A stretch of DNA of 23,522 nucleotides from a virus. The stretch spans positions 1 to 23,522 of IMG/VR virus record IMGVR_UViG_3300030085_002705; one strand, written 5' to 3'. The notes beneath the pieces were generated by a model, which was not told the DNA's origin, made no database searches, and was given only the letters and a program-made list of their open reading frames with translations. The position numbers were made by a program, and so were the translations under genes. Positions 13,806-21,136 of this stretch are shown in pieces; within the stretch, counting starts at the first letter, position 1, and each line of letters starts with the position of its first letter.

Positions 13806-14198
13806 ATGTACGACTTAAAAAAACAGGTTACTGTTTCATTCACTTATTCAAAAACAACTCACGAATCAGCTGAGCACGGTGATTTTTCTGACACTGGGTT
13901 TTATCTTCACCCGTGGGAATATTCGACCCGGGACAAGGAGACGCTGGCGGATATCAAGAAAAATCCAGGCGATTATGAGGTGACCGATGACCTCGAATCA
14001 ATTCTGGACACTTGCCGCAATCTTGGAATTTACGAATGTAGTTCAAGCGAGGTCCATTCAGGTTGTTGGTTTTCAAGCCACCCTGAAACAACCGACTGGG
14101 CAACCGGTGAAGATAGGACGCTATCCGTCCACATTCAGGGCGAGCTGTCCGAGGATATCAATTTCTTGAACTGGTTTAAATCGCAACTCCAAAACTAA
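13806..14198 (+). CDS. Early protein of unknown function
   Basis: The start is the ATG at 13806, preceded by AACAAGGACAACACT. The product has 130 residues and alternates acidic and aromatic stretches (GFYLHPWEYSTRDKETLADI, CSSSEVHSGCWFSSHPETTD). It has four Cys residues but no clear metal motif. I see no membrane segment. The gene has no close look-alike that I can name. It ends 13 bp before the next start. Confidence 0.75.
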   Translation: MYDLKKQVTVSFTYSKTTHESAEHGDFSDTGFYLHPWEYSTRDKETLADIKKNPGDYEVTDDLESILDTCRNLGIYECSSSEVHSGCWFSSHPETTDWATGEDRTLSVHIQGELSEDINFLNWFKSQLQN

Positions 14199-14211
14199 CA
14201 AGGGCAACACC

Positions 14212-14394
14212 ATGACACCCCAAGAAATTTTAGAAACAAATCCTATCTTAAAAAGCCCCGACCTCGGTTCGGGTCTAGCACGCTGGCAGAAGATTAGGGA
14301 CGCGGTGGAAGCCGCCCACCCTAACCTCAACCCTATGCGTCAGGCTGAAATCATCGGAAAGGTTATCGAGCGGTTGGAGGGCTCGGGTCAATGA
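14212..14394 (+). CDS. Small helical protein of unknown function
   Basis: This 60-residue ORF has AAGGG 8 nt before its ATG in the shared CTAACAAGG leader. The sequence is helical (GLARWQKIRDAVEAAHPNLN, MRQAEIIGKVIERLEGSG). No family is recognised. Its stop overlaps the next start by 4 bp (ATGA). Confidence 0.7.
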   Translation: MTPQEILETNPILKSPDLGSGLARWQKIRDAVEAAHPNLNPMRQAEIIGKVIERLEGSGQ

Positions 14395-14708
14395 CAAAGA
14401 AAATAGAACTACATTCATTCACGCGGGTCCCAAAAAAGGATCCGATGTTAAGCCACATTGAAAACATCACCAAAAATCCGCCAGCTCGCGAGGCGCTAGA
14501 AGGTCGAACCATTGTTCGGGTCAGGTATCAGACTGACGAGGAATTGCTTACGTTCAACTGGACCTGCCGCGCTCTGGTGCTTGAGTTCGACGACGGGTCG
14601 CACGTCGTCCTAAGTTGCGACGCCGCAGGCAATGGACCTGGAGCATTGTTTTACTTTAACGGGCGCGAGCGGGACAAGTTCGGGTCAATCATGAAGGTGG
14701 AAAAATGA
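14391..14708 (+). CDS. Early protein of unknown function
   Basis: This 105-residue protein starts within the previous stop codon. It has a basic N-terminus and then strands such as LEGRTIVRVRYQTDEELLTF and ALVLEFDDGSHVVLSCDAAG, giving a mostly beta fold. The C-terminus is basic. Short overlaps (4 bp) with neighbours on both sides show a tightly coupled set of genes. I cannot assign a role. Confidence 0.72.
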   Translation: MTKKIELHSFTRVPKKDPMLSHIENITKNPPAREALEGRTIVRVRYQTDEELLTFNWTCRALVLEFDDGSHVVLSCDAAGNGPGALFYFNGRERDKFGSIMKVEK

Positions 14709-14890
14709 AAGGCAGAAAACGACGCGGAACAACAACAATAACGCACCCCGAGTATGGCGACGTCGAGTGGATTGACACCAACGATTCGGGTACTCGGATT
14801 CAGATTAGATATTGGAGCCCGTCAGATGGGGGGTTTGTTAAGCAATGGGTTGATTGGACCCTACCAAAGAAAGAGGTAAGTAATGTTTGA
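14705..14890 (+). CDS. Small basic protein of unknown function
   Basis: The ORF has 61 residues, starts in the previous stop codon and has AGGTGG 9 nt upstream of its ATG. The N-terminus is very basic (MKGRKRRGTTTITH) and the rest is strand-rich with four Trp residues (EWIDTNDSGTRIQIRYW). The family is unknown. It overlaps the next gene by 8 bp. Confidence 0.7.
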   Translation: MKGRKRRGTTTITHPEYGDVEWIDTNDSGTRIQIRYWSPSDGGFVKQWVDWTLPKKEVSNV

Positions 14891-15146
14891 ACCAGATGAC
14901 GGTAAAGCGGGCAGAATGTGGAGACATAAGCTTGTGGATACTTTTGCAAAACATCTCGAACATCAAATGGATCATATGCATAATGACTGGATAAGCAATG
15001 AACCCAGCGACAATGATGTAGTGGAGATGGCGGCGCTTTGTGTGATTGCCATTAGTCAAATCGAGATTGCAACTAAGATAACTTCAATAGAAAAAATTCT
15101 TATGGACTTTAAAGAAAAAGGTAACCAACCAAAGAAAGAGAGCTAA
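14883..15146 (+). CDS. Small protein of unknown function, His/Met-rich start
   Basis: The product has 87 residues. The middle of its first half is rich in His and Met (KHLEHQMDHMHNDW), which could bind metal. A helical segment (VVEMAALCVIAISQIEIATK) follows that is hydrophobic but too mixed for a clear membrane helix. The gene overlaps the previous one by 8 bp and ends 3 bp before the next start, where GAGCTAAC forms the last codons and spacer. Function unknown. Confidence 0.72.
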   Translation: MFEPDDGKAGRMWRHKLVDTFAKHLEHQMDHMHNDWISNEPSDNDVVEMAALCVIAISQIEIATKITSIEKILMDFKEKGNQPKKES

Positions 15147-15149
15147 CCA

Positions 15150-15476
15150 ATGAAACCAAGAAAATGTAGCCGGTGTGGTTTATATGGCCACAACAAAGCA
15201 ACATGCAAAAAGACTGACGCGCAAATCGCAGAAGAAAAAAGACTTCGCGAAATTCGCCAGGAAAAGTTTGACGAGTTTTTAGAGAAACAGCGCACCGACC
15301 AGCTTTGGGCGCTCGTTGCGCTGGTCAATTCCGTTGCATCTCAAGCTGACATCCCCGCCTACCTCGAACTTGATGGAACCGGTGTCGTTTTTTTAGAGAT
15401 GATGGACATTGAGCTGGAGGGTGCTGACGCAGTACACGCGCTCATAGGTGCGCTGGCGTCAGCAAAATATGTCTAA
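15150..15476 (+). CDS. CCHC zinc-knuckle protein
   Basis: The 108-residue protein opens with CSRCGLYGHNKATC, an exact CX2CX4HX4C zinc knuckle (C6, C9, H14, C19) of the type that binds single-stranded RNA or DNA. A charged helix follows (AEEKRLREIRQEKFDEFLEK), then a mixed second half (VVFLEMMDIELEGADAVHAL). The knuckle suggests nucleic-acid binding, perhaps in replication or RNA handling, because the next gene encodes the helicase. The rest is not recognised. Confidence 0.82.
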   Translation: MKPRKCSRCGLYGHNKATCKKTDAQIAEEKRLREIRQEKFDEFLEKQRTDQLWALVALVNSVASQADIPAYLELDGTGVVFLEMMDIELEGADAVHALIGALASAKYV

Positions 15477-15592
15477 CGAAATCAGGCCCGGTTAAAATTC
15501 TCGCCAAGCATTATTTACGGCAAGGCGAAATTCGGGTAGCTTCGTAATTCAATTTCAATGGGGGGCTGCGCGGCCCTGGGGATACAATTTAA

Positions 15593-16990
15593 ATGAATGA
15601 GCTAACCACCTGTGTCGAGGAATATCTACAACATCACACACCCGAGTTCGGGTCAGATCCCATCCTAGCAAGAATGCTGCTTGATGCGCTCGTGTCGTCT
15701 TCACCTGAAGGACGCGCCGTGTCAAGCGATGGGAGCCTGTACATTTTCGACGGCGCTGTCTGGAATCGGGTCGAACACAACGACCTAATCTCGATGGCAC
15801 TGCTCTTTGATGGGCTCTGGTTGCCCGGAGACAAGCCAAAACGACTGACTGTAGGCTTGGCTAAGGCACAAGCAGTAGCGAACACTGTACTGCTAATTCA
15901 CGAGATTAAGAAGGACAAGTTTTTCAACAAGGTCTTACCTGGCGTTGCAGATAAAAACGGGTTCTGGGTTATCGATGAGTTTGGTGCAGAGATGCTCGAA
16001 CACTCGCCAGACAACCTCTGTACTTGGGCATACGATTTTGAGATTGACCCAAAAGCAGAGCCCGTAAAGTGGCTGAACTTCTTGCGCTCACTTTGGCGCG
16101 ATGACGACGACAAAGATTCAAAGATAGCTGCTATTCAAGAGTGGCTCGGGTGTTGCCTTACGGGTAAGAGCACGGCATACAGTCGGTGCTTACTGCTTGT
16201 CGGAAAGGGCGGCAACGGTAAGTCTGTGTTGATGGACGCGGTATCATCTCTCTGGCCAGATGACCGGGTTACGAGCGCCAGCCCAAAGCGGTGGGACCAC
16301 GACTATACGCTCGCAACTCTTCGGGACTCGTCGCTGAATATCTGTGCAGAGCTGCCGGAGTACAACGCGCTTGAGTCGAGCGATATGTTTAAGAGCGTCA
16401 TCGCGGGCGATAGATGTTCGGGTCGTCTTCCTTACCAGCCGCCGTTTTCGTTTATCCCTCGGGCTGGTCACATCTTCTCGGCAAACAATCTGCCATCAAT
16501 CGGGTCAGGTGATTACTCTGATGGCTTCTTTAGACGATTTCTCATTATGGAATTTAACCGCTCCTTTACAAACGACTATGCTCTTGAGCGCAGAAGCCAG
16601 GAGGAGATTCTTGGCGAGTTAAAAGAAGAGCAGGCTGCGATAGTGCACTGGGCACTTGAAGGTGCGGCTAGGCTCCTTCGTCACAGTGCGTTTACTTTGC
16701 CCGAGTCTCATCGTGAGACAATCGCACAATGGCACGCTGACAGTGACCCGGTTAAAGACTTTACCCTGGCTTGCTGCTCGACAGGAGAGAGTTCTTTGTC
16801 GGACTTGTTTCAGGACTTTAAGACGTTTTGTTCTGCGACAGGCCGCCGCTATGGTTCTTCTCGTGGGATGGCTAAACGTTTGCGGCTTTTGGGATACAAG
16901 GGAACACGCCGCTCCACTGGCACGTACTTTAACATACAAGCTAAGTTACGCGCCGAGTGGAGCGACTGCCCCATCTCAGACCCGTTCTAG
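15593..16990 (+). CDS. SF3/D5-type replicative helicase
   Basis: The 465-residue protein has a D5-like N-terminal part (residues about 60-190) and a superfamily 3 ATPase. Walker A is GKGGNGKS (204-211), the Walker B-like strand is LNICAELPE (248-256), motif C is HIFSANNLP (293-301) and the arginine region is FFRRF (312-316). It unwinds DNA at the replication fork and probably forms a hexamer. Relatives in P4-like elements carry a primase on the same chain; no primase motif is present here, and a separate prim-pol is encoded at 18972-18184. Its 3' end overlaps the HTH gene on the other strand by 15 bp. The upstream site GGGGA is 10 nt away. Confidence 0.9.
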   Translation: MNELTTCVEEYLQHHTPEFGSDPILARMLLDALVSSSPEGRAVSSDGSLYIFDGAVWNRVEHNDLISMALLFDGLWLPGDKPKRLTVGLAKAQAVANTVLLIHEIKKDKFFNKVLPGVADKNGFWVIDEFGAEMLEHSPDNLCTWAYDFEIDPKAEPVKWLNFLRSLWRDDDDKDSKIAAIQEWLGCCLTGKSTAYSRCLLLVGKGGNGKSVLMDAVSSLWPDDRVTSASPKRWDHDYTLATLRDSSLNICAELPEYNALESSDMFKSVIAGDRCSGRLPYQPPFSFIPRAGHIFSANNLPSIGSGDYSDGFFRRFLIMEFNRSFTNDYALERRSQEEILGELKEEQAAIVHWALEGAARLLRHSAFTLPESHRETIAQWHADSDPVKDFTLACCSTGESSLSDLFQDFKTFCSATGRRYGSSRGMAKRLRLLGYKGTRRSTGTYFNIQAKLRAEWSDCPISDPF

Positions 16991-17191
16991 CCAAGAGCGG
17001 CAAGGGATATCGCAGGCTTCTTCAAACTTAACAGCAAGTGTTAGTCCGGGTTTAAACCGGCCCGCAATTAATCGGCATAAGTGTTCGGGTGACACGTCGA
17101 GCATAAGGCTCAAGTCATACTGGCTTTTATCGTTATCTTGCATCCATCGACGCAAGCGCTTCACCCCTTTATTCGCTGGTCTTTTTTGCAT
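16976..17191 (-). CDS. Small XRE-type helix-turn-helix regulator
   Basis: The start is the ATG at 17191, with AAAGG 8 nt before it. The product has 71 residues. Residues about 24-63 (QYDLSLMLDVSPEHLCRLIA then KPGLTLAVKFEEACDIP) form a Cro/cI-like DNA-binding domain of five helices. There is no C-terminal dimerisation domain, as in small Cro proteins. It is the last gene of the leftward replication operon and overlaps the nuclease gene by 23 bp. It is the best candidate for a protein that binds the palindromes near 10865, 10895 or 12187-12220, but no direct link is visible. Confidence 0.82.
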   Translation of the reverse strand: MQKRPANKGVKRLRRWMQDNDKSQYDLSLMLDVSPEHLCRLIAGRFKPGLTLAVKFEEACDIPCRSWLERV

Positions 17192-17696
17192 AACCCAACC
17201 TTTCAATTAATTCTTTTGCTTCCACAAAACCATGGCAGACCGCCGTGTACCAACCGCGCTCTGCCAACGATTTCAACCAATGCTTTTGCGCTTCGCTTAC
17301 TCTGCCGCCTTTCTGCCGCTTGAGTTCAATCGCGCAACCATTATATCTCGTTTCTTCCCCGTCCTCGATGAGCGTACAGTGATCGAAGACCAAGCAGTCA
17401 CATACCCCCGCCTTAAGTCCTTCGGCACGCAACCTTGCTCCTCTGATTTGGGCACGCTTTCCATATCCGCCGTGCCCCTCGTTTGGTACGTGGCACCACA
17501 AGAGCTTGAGCCCGTCGAGGTATTTTGCCAGTTGGACTTGCTCATCTCGTTCGAGCGGTACGTCTGGCTTTGCTCGCTTTTTCTTTTTCGGACCTGCACT
17601 TTTCCACGCTTCATCAAACCCCCCTGCATCTTTTTGTTTTTTCCGGTAAAAGTTACCAATGGCTCTTTGTATTCTTTCTTTATGCTCATTCGACAT
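17169..17696 (-). CDS. VRR-NUC domain nuclease
   Basis: The start is the ATG at 17696, with GGAGG 5 nt upstream. The product has 175 residues. The basic N-terminus (KKKKRAKPD) precedes a VRR-NUC core: LERDEQVQLAKYL at 48-60, LKAGVCDCLVF at 94-104 (D100), AIELKRQKGGRVSEAQKHWL at 122-141 (E124, K126, Q137). These are the acidic, ExK and Q positions of the PD-(D/E)XK superfamily. The usual Pro before Asp (GVPD) is Cys here. VRR-NUC proteins cut branched or other DNA structures and phage copies lie in replication modules, as here. It should act in recombination or junction processing. Confidence 0.88.
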   Translation of the reverse strand: MSNEHKERIQRAIGNFYRKKQKDAGGFDEAWKSAGPKKKKRAKPDVPLERDEQVQLAKYLDGLKLLWCHVPNEGHGGYGKRAQIRGARLRAEGLKAGVCDCLVFDHCTLIEDGEETRYNGCAIELKRQKGGRVSEAQKHWLKSLAERGWYTAVCHGFVEAKELIERLGYAKKTSE

Positions 17697-17742
17697 TGAC
17701 GCCTCCGACAATTCAGTCCATAGTGAACTTAATCTCGGCTAC

Positions 17743-17766
17743 GTCCTTGTTGTCGAAGGTTAGCTC
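17743..17766 (-). promoter_or_regulatory. Copy of the GAGCTAAC-ACAAGGAC leader on the minus strand
   Basis: On the minus strand GAGCTAAC is followed after 8 nt by ACAAGGAC. This is the early leader seen on the plus strand. It directly follows the hairpin at 17768-17799 but the nearest long gene starts at 17696 with its own Shine-Dalgarno site, so this copy has no gene at normal distance. Only tiny frames follow it. Confidence 0.5.
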
Positions 17767-17767
17767 G

Positions 17768-17802
17768 AAGCGGCTAAGGCGTAAAAACCTTAGCCGCTTT
17801 TT
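17768..17802 (+). terminator. Terminator facing the rightward early operon
   Basis: AAGCGGCTAAGG (17768-17779) pairs perfectly with CCTTAGCCGCTT (17788-17799) around an 8-nt loop, and five T residues occur at 17798-17802 on the plus strand. It therefore stops plus-strand transcripts coming from the helicase gene. On the minus strand it lies right after a stop codon but has no good T run, so it is weaker in that direction. Confidence 0.78.
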
Positions 17803-17804
17803 CT

Positions 17805-18173
17805 CTAATACTTGCCAGTACCATCATAATACCTGTGACACGGCTCGTAGGGTGGCTCGTCTGGCTCAACAAAGTTCTCCTTTGCTTTTTCTGCCATCTC
17901 ATTTTGCCACTCACCGACTTCGCACATATCGCCCTCTTTGGCGTATGCCTCGACAGCTTCCGCCATCTTCTTACCGATTTCAGTGTAGTCTATTTTCTTG
18001 TTATCAATTAGGGCCTGCCCAATTGACCTAAGAACGGTGTCGCATACCTCGATGATATCTTCATCTTCGACAAGGTAATCCATGTCTCTTAATCGCCACG
18101 CTGTCCATTCTTCATCTGTTGGCTCTGGTCCGTCATCATAATCTGGTGGGCTTAAAGGTGGCTCTCCTGCCAT
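17805..18173 (-). CDS. Acidic protein of unknown function
   Basis: The start is the ATG at 18173, with AAGGAG 6 nt upstream. The product has 122 residues and is very acidic: a Pro/Glu/Asp N-terminus (PPLSPPDYDDGPEPTDEEW), a helical middle (LVEDEDIIEVCDTVLRSIGQ and TEIGKKMAEAVEAYAKEGD) and an acidic C-terminus (VEPDEPPYEPCHRYYDGTGK). No family is recognised. It lies between the primase and nuclease genes, so a replication accessory role is possible. Confidence 0.75.
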   Translation of the reverse strand: MAGEPPLSPPDYDDGPEPTDEEWTAWRLRDMDYLVEDEDIIEVCDTVLRSIGQALIDNKKIDYTEIGKKMAEAVEAYAKEGDMCEVGEWQNEMAEKAKENFVEPDEPPYEPCHRYYDGTGKY

Positions 18174-18183
18174 AACTAACTCC

Positions 18184-18972
18184 TTAGTGGTAACGTGAAA
18201 TAGACCAAACAATCTTTTCCACTTCTGTCCTGCCTAGCGGCGGTCGGCACTTGTTCTCATTTATTGCTAAGAGCATCGCAGAAACCTCATCAACTGTGTG
18301 CCCTCGTTTAAAGAGCTTGCCGCATAAGCTGGTGAGTGCGTTGTTCCTATATTCGTCAATGATTGGCAGGTCGTCAAAATTCCCTGATTCGATAGCAGGC
18401 ATTGGCACCGATGGTGCTCTTGGCTTTTCTTCAGTGACAATCTTGTGTAGCCACTGGGGAAACTTTTGCAGCTTAAACTTTGTAGGGCACCGGTCGAATG
18501 CATACCGCTTGCCTGACACATGCAGAGATGGGGGCAGAATAACGTGCCCACCTTGCGAGCGAATGTCGAGCCCGGGCTTAAAGCCAACCAAGTTCTTCAC
18601 CTTTACGCCCTGGAAAAATAAATGCCACCCACCGCCACCAGTGCGTGCTCTAGGGGTTTTTCGTAAGTATGCGGCCCTATCGTTGTCCAGCAGCTCTTCT
18701 AGGCTCTGGCGGCCTTTCTCGCCGTCCACATCGAGTACCGTGATGCTGCCGCAAGCAAGAGCGAGATTGTAGTTAGGATTGTCGGCAAACCACTCCTTGA
18801 CCTGCTCAGGGTCAAGGGTGGCATCTTTCCAACCCCGCCTTGTTGCGGGGTGCTTGCCGATTGATGAGCACTCTGGTCCATGGCGGCATGTGCAGACCGC
18901 ACCTTTTTGGACCCCATGCGCCGGAAACACAGGCCAGCCATTGCGCGTAAACCAGAGTGCCCACTCAAGCAT
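18184..18972 (-). CDS. Prim-pol type DNA primase
   Basis: The start is the ATG at 18972, which overlaps the previous stop (TGATG); a GTG at 18975 is an alternative. The product has 262 residues. The N-terminal prim-pol domain shows a Cys/His site (CTCRHGPEC...GKHP at 28-42), the metal-binding VLDVDG (D81, D83), GGGGWHLFF (H117), and LDIRSQGGHVILPPS at 135-149. A C-terminal PriCT-like part (NALTSLCGKLFKRGHTVDEV and RPPLGRTEVEKIVWSI) follows. It makes primers for replication, and some relatives also polymerise. It lacks a helicase, which is supplied by the gene at 15593. Confidence 0.9.
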   Translation of the reverse strand: MLEWALWFTRNGWPVFPAHGVQKGAVCTCRHGPECSSIGKHPATRRGWKDATLDPEQVKEWFADNPNYNLALACGSITVLDVDGEKGRQSLEELLDNDRAAYLRKTPRARTGGGGWHLFFQGVKVKNLVGFKPGLDIRSQGGHVILPPSLHVSGKRYAFDRCPTKFKLQKFPQWLHKIVTEEKPRAPSVPMPAIESGNFDDLPIIDEYRNNALTSLCGKLFKRGHTVDEVSAMLLAINENKCRPPLGRTEVEKIVWSISRYH

Positions 18973-19742
18973 CACTCTGCTCCAGCCATCTCGTCACCGG
19001 GAGGAGGTGGCAGATCGTCGGAGCAGGCGACCAATGGCTCAAGGCCCTTTGGTGGCATACCGGCTGAAACAAGCTGGAATGCTGCTCGAAGTTTGCTTGC
19101 GGCTTCCTCGTCAAAGTCAGAAGCCTTCTTGATTTCTAAGTAAGCAAGAACACGGTCGGGCTCAATCTTGTACTCCGCAAAAGAGTCAGCAGCCTTCTTG
19201 AAGTGTTTGCGGTTAGTAGCCGCACTGCGCTTCTTTGGTGGCGGCTCAAGGACAGCCTTTGCCTCTGGCGTTGGCGCAACCTGCTCGATTGCTCGGCTTG
19301 GGATTGTTGCCAGCTCTGACTCGTCTAGCATACCTAGCCCGCATATCGAAAGTGTCAGCCGGCGCTTTGCCTTAGTGATTGCCTTCATCCTATCGTTGAC
19401 ACCATCCATGCCCTTGCGCATAGGCACAACTGCGATGTCTTCATCGGTTCTTCCGTCAGGCGTCGTGCCTCTAGCATGAACCATAATCATCCCGTCCTGC
19501 ACTTCGTTCTGCAATATCTCGATACTGATACCGTGAACTTTGCGAAGCTGGTCAGCACAACCTTTTGTTGCGTAGAGCTTAAGCTGCCCATTCAAGCGGA
19601 TATACTGAAAGGGCTGCGTCATTGGGTTAAGACCCATGTTCTCGCAAAGCTTCTTCAAGAAAGCCAGTCGAGCCTCTGGCTGCAAAGCGCCGAGGTCATT
19701 GTTTACGAGCGCTAATTCTGCTGCTTGAACCATGTCTGTCAT
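18972..19742 (-). CDS. Candidate single-strand annealing recombinase
   Basis: The 256-residue protein belongs to a phage family with the wording LCENMGLNPMTQPFQYIRLN (32-51), KLYATKGCADQLRK (55-68) and MKAITKAKRRLTLSICGLG (119-137). A Pro/Lys-rich linker and an acidic C-terminal tail (DDLPPPPGDEMAGAE) follow; acidic tails occur in single-strand binding and annealing proteins. It lies next to a YqaJ exonuclease, the usual partner of RecT/Redbeta-type proteins. I therefore call it an annealing protein, though members of this family are often only called hypothetical. It would anneal strands made by the exonuclease. Confidence 0.62.
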   Translation of the reverse strand: MTDMVQAAELALVNNDLGALQPEARLAFLKKLCENMGLNPMTQPFQYIRLNGQLKLYATKGCADQLRKVHGISIEILQNEVQDGMIMVHARGTTPDGRTDEDIAVVPMRKGMDGVNDRMKAITKAKRRLTLSICGLGMLDESELATIPSRAIEQVAPTPEAKAVLEPPPKKRSAATNRKHFKKAADSFAEYKIEPDRVLAYLEIKKASDFDEEAASKLRAAFQLVSAGMPPKGLEPLVACSDDLPPPPGDEMAGAE

Positions 19743-19743
19743 T

Positions 19744-20637
19744 TCATATCTCCAATGCTTTTAAGGATGATGACATACGACGCTTGCCGTTTTTGTCAGG
19801 GGAGAACGTAATCTTGGCACCGTCGCCAAAGTCAATGCCGCGATACTCGCCGGTTGCTTCACGCAATTGATTTTGAAGCAGCGAAATACGCGTCTTGTTT
19901 GCTTTCTCAATCTTCTTAAGCTGTGCCAGCTCCTCGGCATAGGCACGCTCGTCAAGTGACGCTTCTCTCAAGTTCTCGCTCTTCATGGCAATCTTTGCAA
20001 GATGGCGAGCACAAGCAGCAGACGCATCTGTCGGCGGAGCAATTCCTGTCTCAACATGGTCTTTCCAAAATGAAACAGCCGCATTCATCTGCTCGGCAAA
20101 GCGCGCAGGGTCTTCCTTGATCACATAGATTTTCGGAAACTCAGTAGGAAAGAACTGGACACTAAGAACACAGGCTGGAGCGCCCGTCATACCGCAGTGC
20201 CAAATACACTGGTCCTTATAGCCCTCGTGAACATCATCGGTCCACTCTTCCCCATAGTAGTCACGGTCAGCTCGATAGCCTGCCTTTGTCTCAATAGTGT
20301 ACAGAGGCTTGTGATGGCGTGTAGAAGGTACTGCGAAGCCATCGGCAGTGTCCCGAAGGTTCACACCGTCAACTTCCTTGTACACAGTCTTCCCTGGCTT
20401 GATGATGATATCGAAGCCCTGGCGTTGTAGCTTCATCTCGGTAAGCTTTAAAAACGACGACTCTAGCACCGTCGCAACTTCCATGTACTCAGCGTTGGCA
20501 AAGACCTCTTCCTCGTCGGTTACCTTTGAACCCCATACGTCGTACGGCCCCCTGTGGGTGCAAGTGCCCATAATGCTTTTAATCTCGGAGCTACCGATGC
20601 AAACCTTGCGAGGTAACCCTGGTAATGAACTTGTCAT
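19744..20637 (-). CDS. YqaJ-type recombination exonuclease
   Basis: The 297-residue protein has the lambda-exonuclease-like core: GSSEIKSIMG at 15-24, the helix ATVLESSFLKLTEMKLQRQG at 55-74, TADGFA (D99), IETKAG (E116, K118) and YKDQCIWHCGMTGA (Q143) at 140-153. These are the acidic D...ExK residues and the Q of the YqaJ family. The C-terminal region (about 220-290) adds a coiled helix (LAQLKKIEKANKTRISLLQN). It degrades one strand of double-stranded DNA to give single strands for the adjacent annealing protein. It is the first gene of the leftward operon, with AGGAG 6 nt before the ATG. Confidence 0.88.
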   Translation of the reverse strand: MTSSLPGLPRKVCIGSSEIKSIMGTCTHRGPYDVWGSKVTDEEEVFANAEYMEVATVLESSFLKLTEMKLQRQGFDIIIKPGKTVYKEVDGVNLRDTADGFAVPSTRHHKPLYTIETKAGYRADRDYYGEEWTDDVHEGYKDQCIWHCGMTGAPACVLSVQFFPTEFPKIYVIKEDPARFAEQMNAAVSFWKDHVETGIAPPTDASAACARHLAKIAMKSENLREASLDERAYAEELAQLKKIEKANKTRISLLQNQLREATGEYRGIDFGDGAKITFSPDKNGKRRMSSSLKALEI

Positions 20638-20643
20638 AAAAAT

Positions 20644-20695
20644 CTCCTAAAAGTTAGCTGTGCTTGATACTAAGCTCAAACAATGCTAACGTCAA
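20644..20695 (-). promoter_or_regulatory. Promoter and leader of the leftward replication operon
   Basis: On the minus strand TTGACG (20690-20695) is 17 bp from TAGTAT (20667-20672), a good sigma70-type promoter. The leader AGCTAACTTTTAGGAG (20644-20659) follows and supplies the Shine-Dalgarno site. A GTATCAA half-site overlaps the -10 box. On the plus strand TTGATA (20664) and TAACGT (20687), 17 bp apart, form a weaker facing promoter for the 20724 gene. Confidence 0.65.
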
Positions 20696-20723
20696 CTTTA
20701 TTTCACTTTTTGGAGAAGATACT

Positions 20724-20951
20724 ATGGGTAAGCAAAGATGGGAAAGAGTTGCAGCGATGTGGAAAAGCAAAAAGCCAGGAACTATGACAGGCCAAGCCGA
20801 AGGTCTGCTTGGTGTTATGCTTGGAGGTCGCCGCCTTGTTCTGCAAGAGAACGACAAGAAAGAAAGCGACGCGCACCCTGACTACATTATCAGCCTTGCG
20901 CCAAATGACGACGAGCAACCACAAAGCTCCGGCAGCTCTAACAGCTGGTGA
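20724..20951 (+). CDS. Small protein of unknown function
   Basis: The start is the ATG at 20724 with TTTGGAGA upstream; earlier in-frame starts lack a site. The product has 75 residues. The N-terminal half is basic and has a KKPGTMTGQAEGLLGVMLGG stretch, and the C-terminus is acidic and Ser-rich (PNDDEQPQSSGSSNSW), perhaps disordered. It is divergent from the exonuclease gene and probably starts a rightward unit. Function unknown. Confidence 0.75.
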   Translation: MGKQRWERVAAMWKSKKPGTMTGQAEGLLGVMLGGRRLVLQENDKKESDAHPDYIISLAPNDDEQPQSSGSSNSW

Positions 20952-21136
20952 TTGTAGGGCTTTTTGCTGCTGTCAGCCTTGCGCTCGCCTTTCTCCTGGG
21001 GTGGGCGCAAGCAGGCCCTACGAAACAAGACAGCAGCGTGTTAGAGTTTATCAGGGGGCAATATGAAGATAACGGCAGTCGTGCTGACTCTTATGCTGAC
21101 CCTGGCAATAGGATTGAAGATAAGAGCACGGGCTAA
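20948..21136 (+). CDS. Small membrane protein with N-terminal anchor
   Basis: A GTG start overlaps the previous stop (GTGA) and gives 62 residues. Residues 2-22 (IVGLFAAVSLALAFLLGWAQ) form a clear membrane helix or uncleaved signal anchor. The rest is hydrophilic and acidic (RGQYEDNGSRADSYADPGNR). There is no Cys and no lipobox, so it is not an Rz1-like lipoprotein. The last 74 bp overlap the next ORF in another frame. The Shine-Dalgarno site is weak. Confidence 0.6.
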   Translation: MIVGLFAAVSLALAFLLGWAQAGPTKQDSSVLEFIRGQYEDNGSRADSYADPGNRIEDKSTG

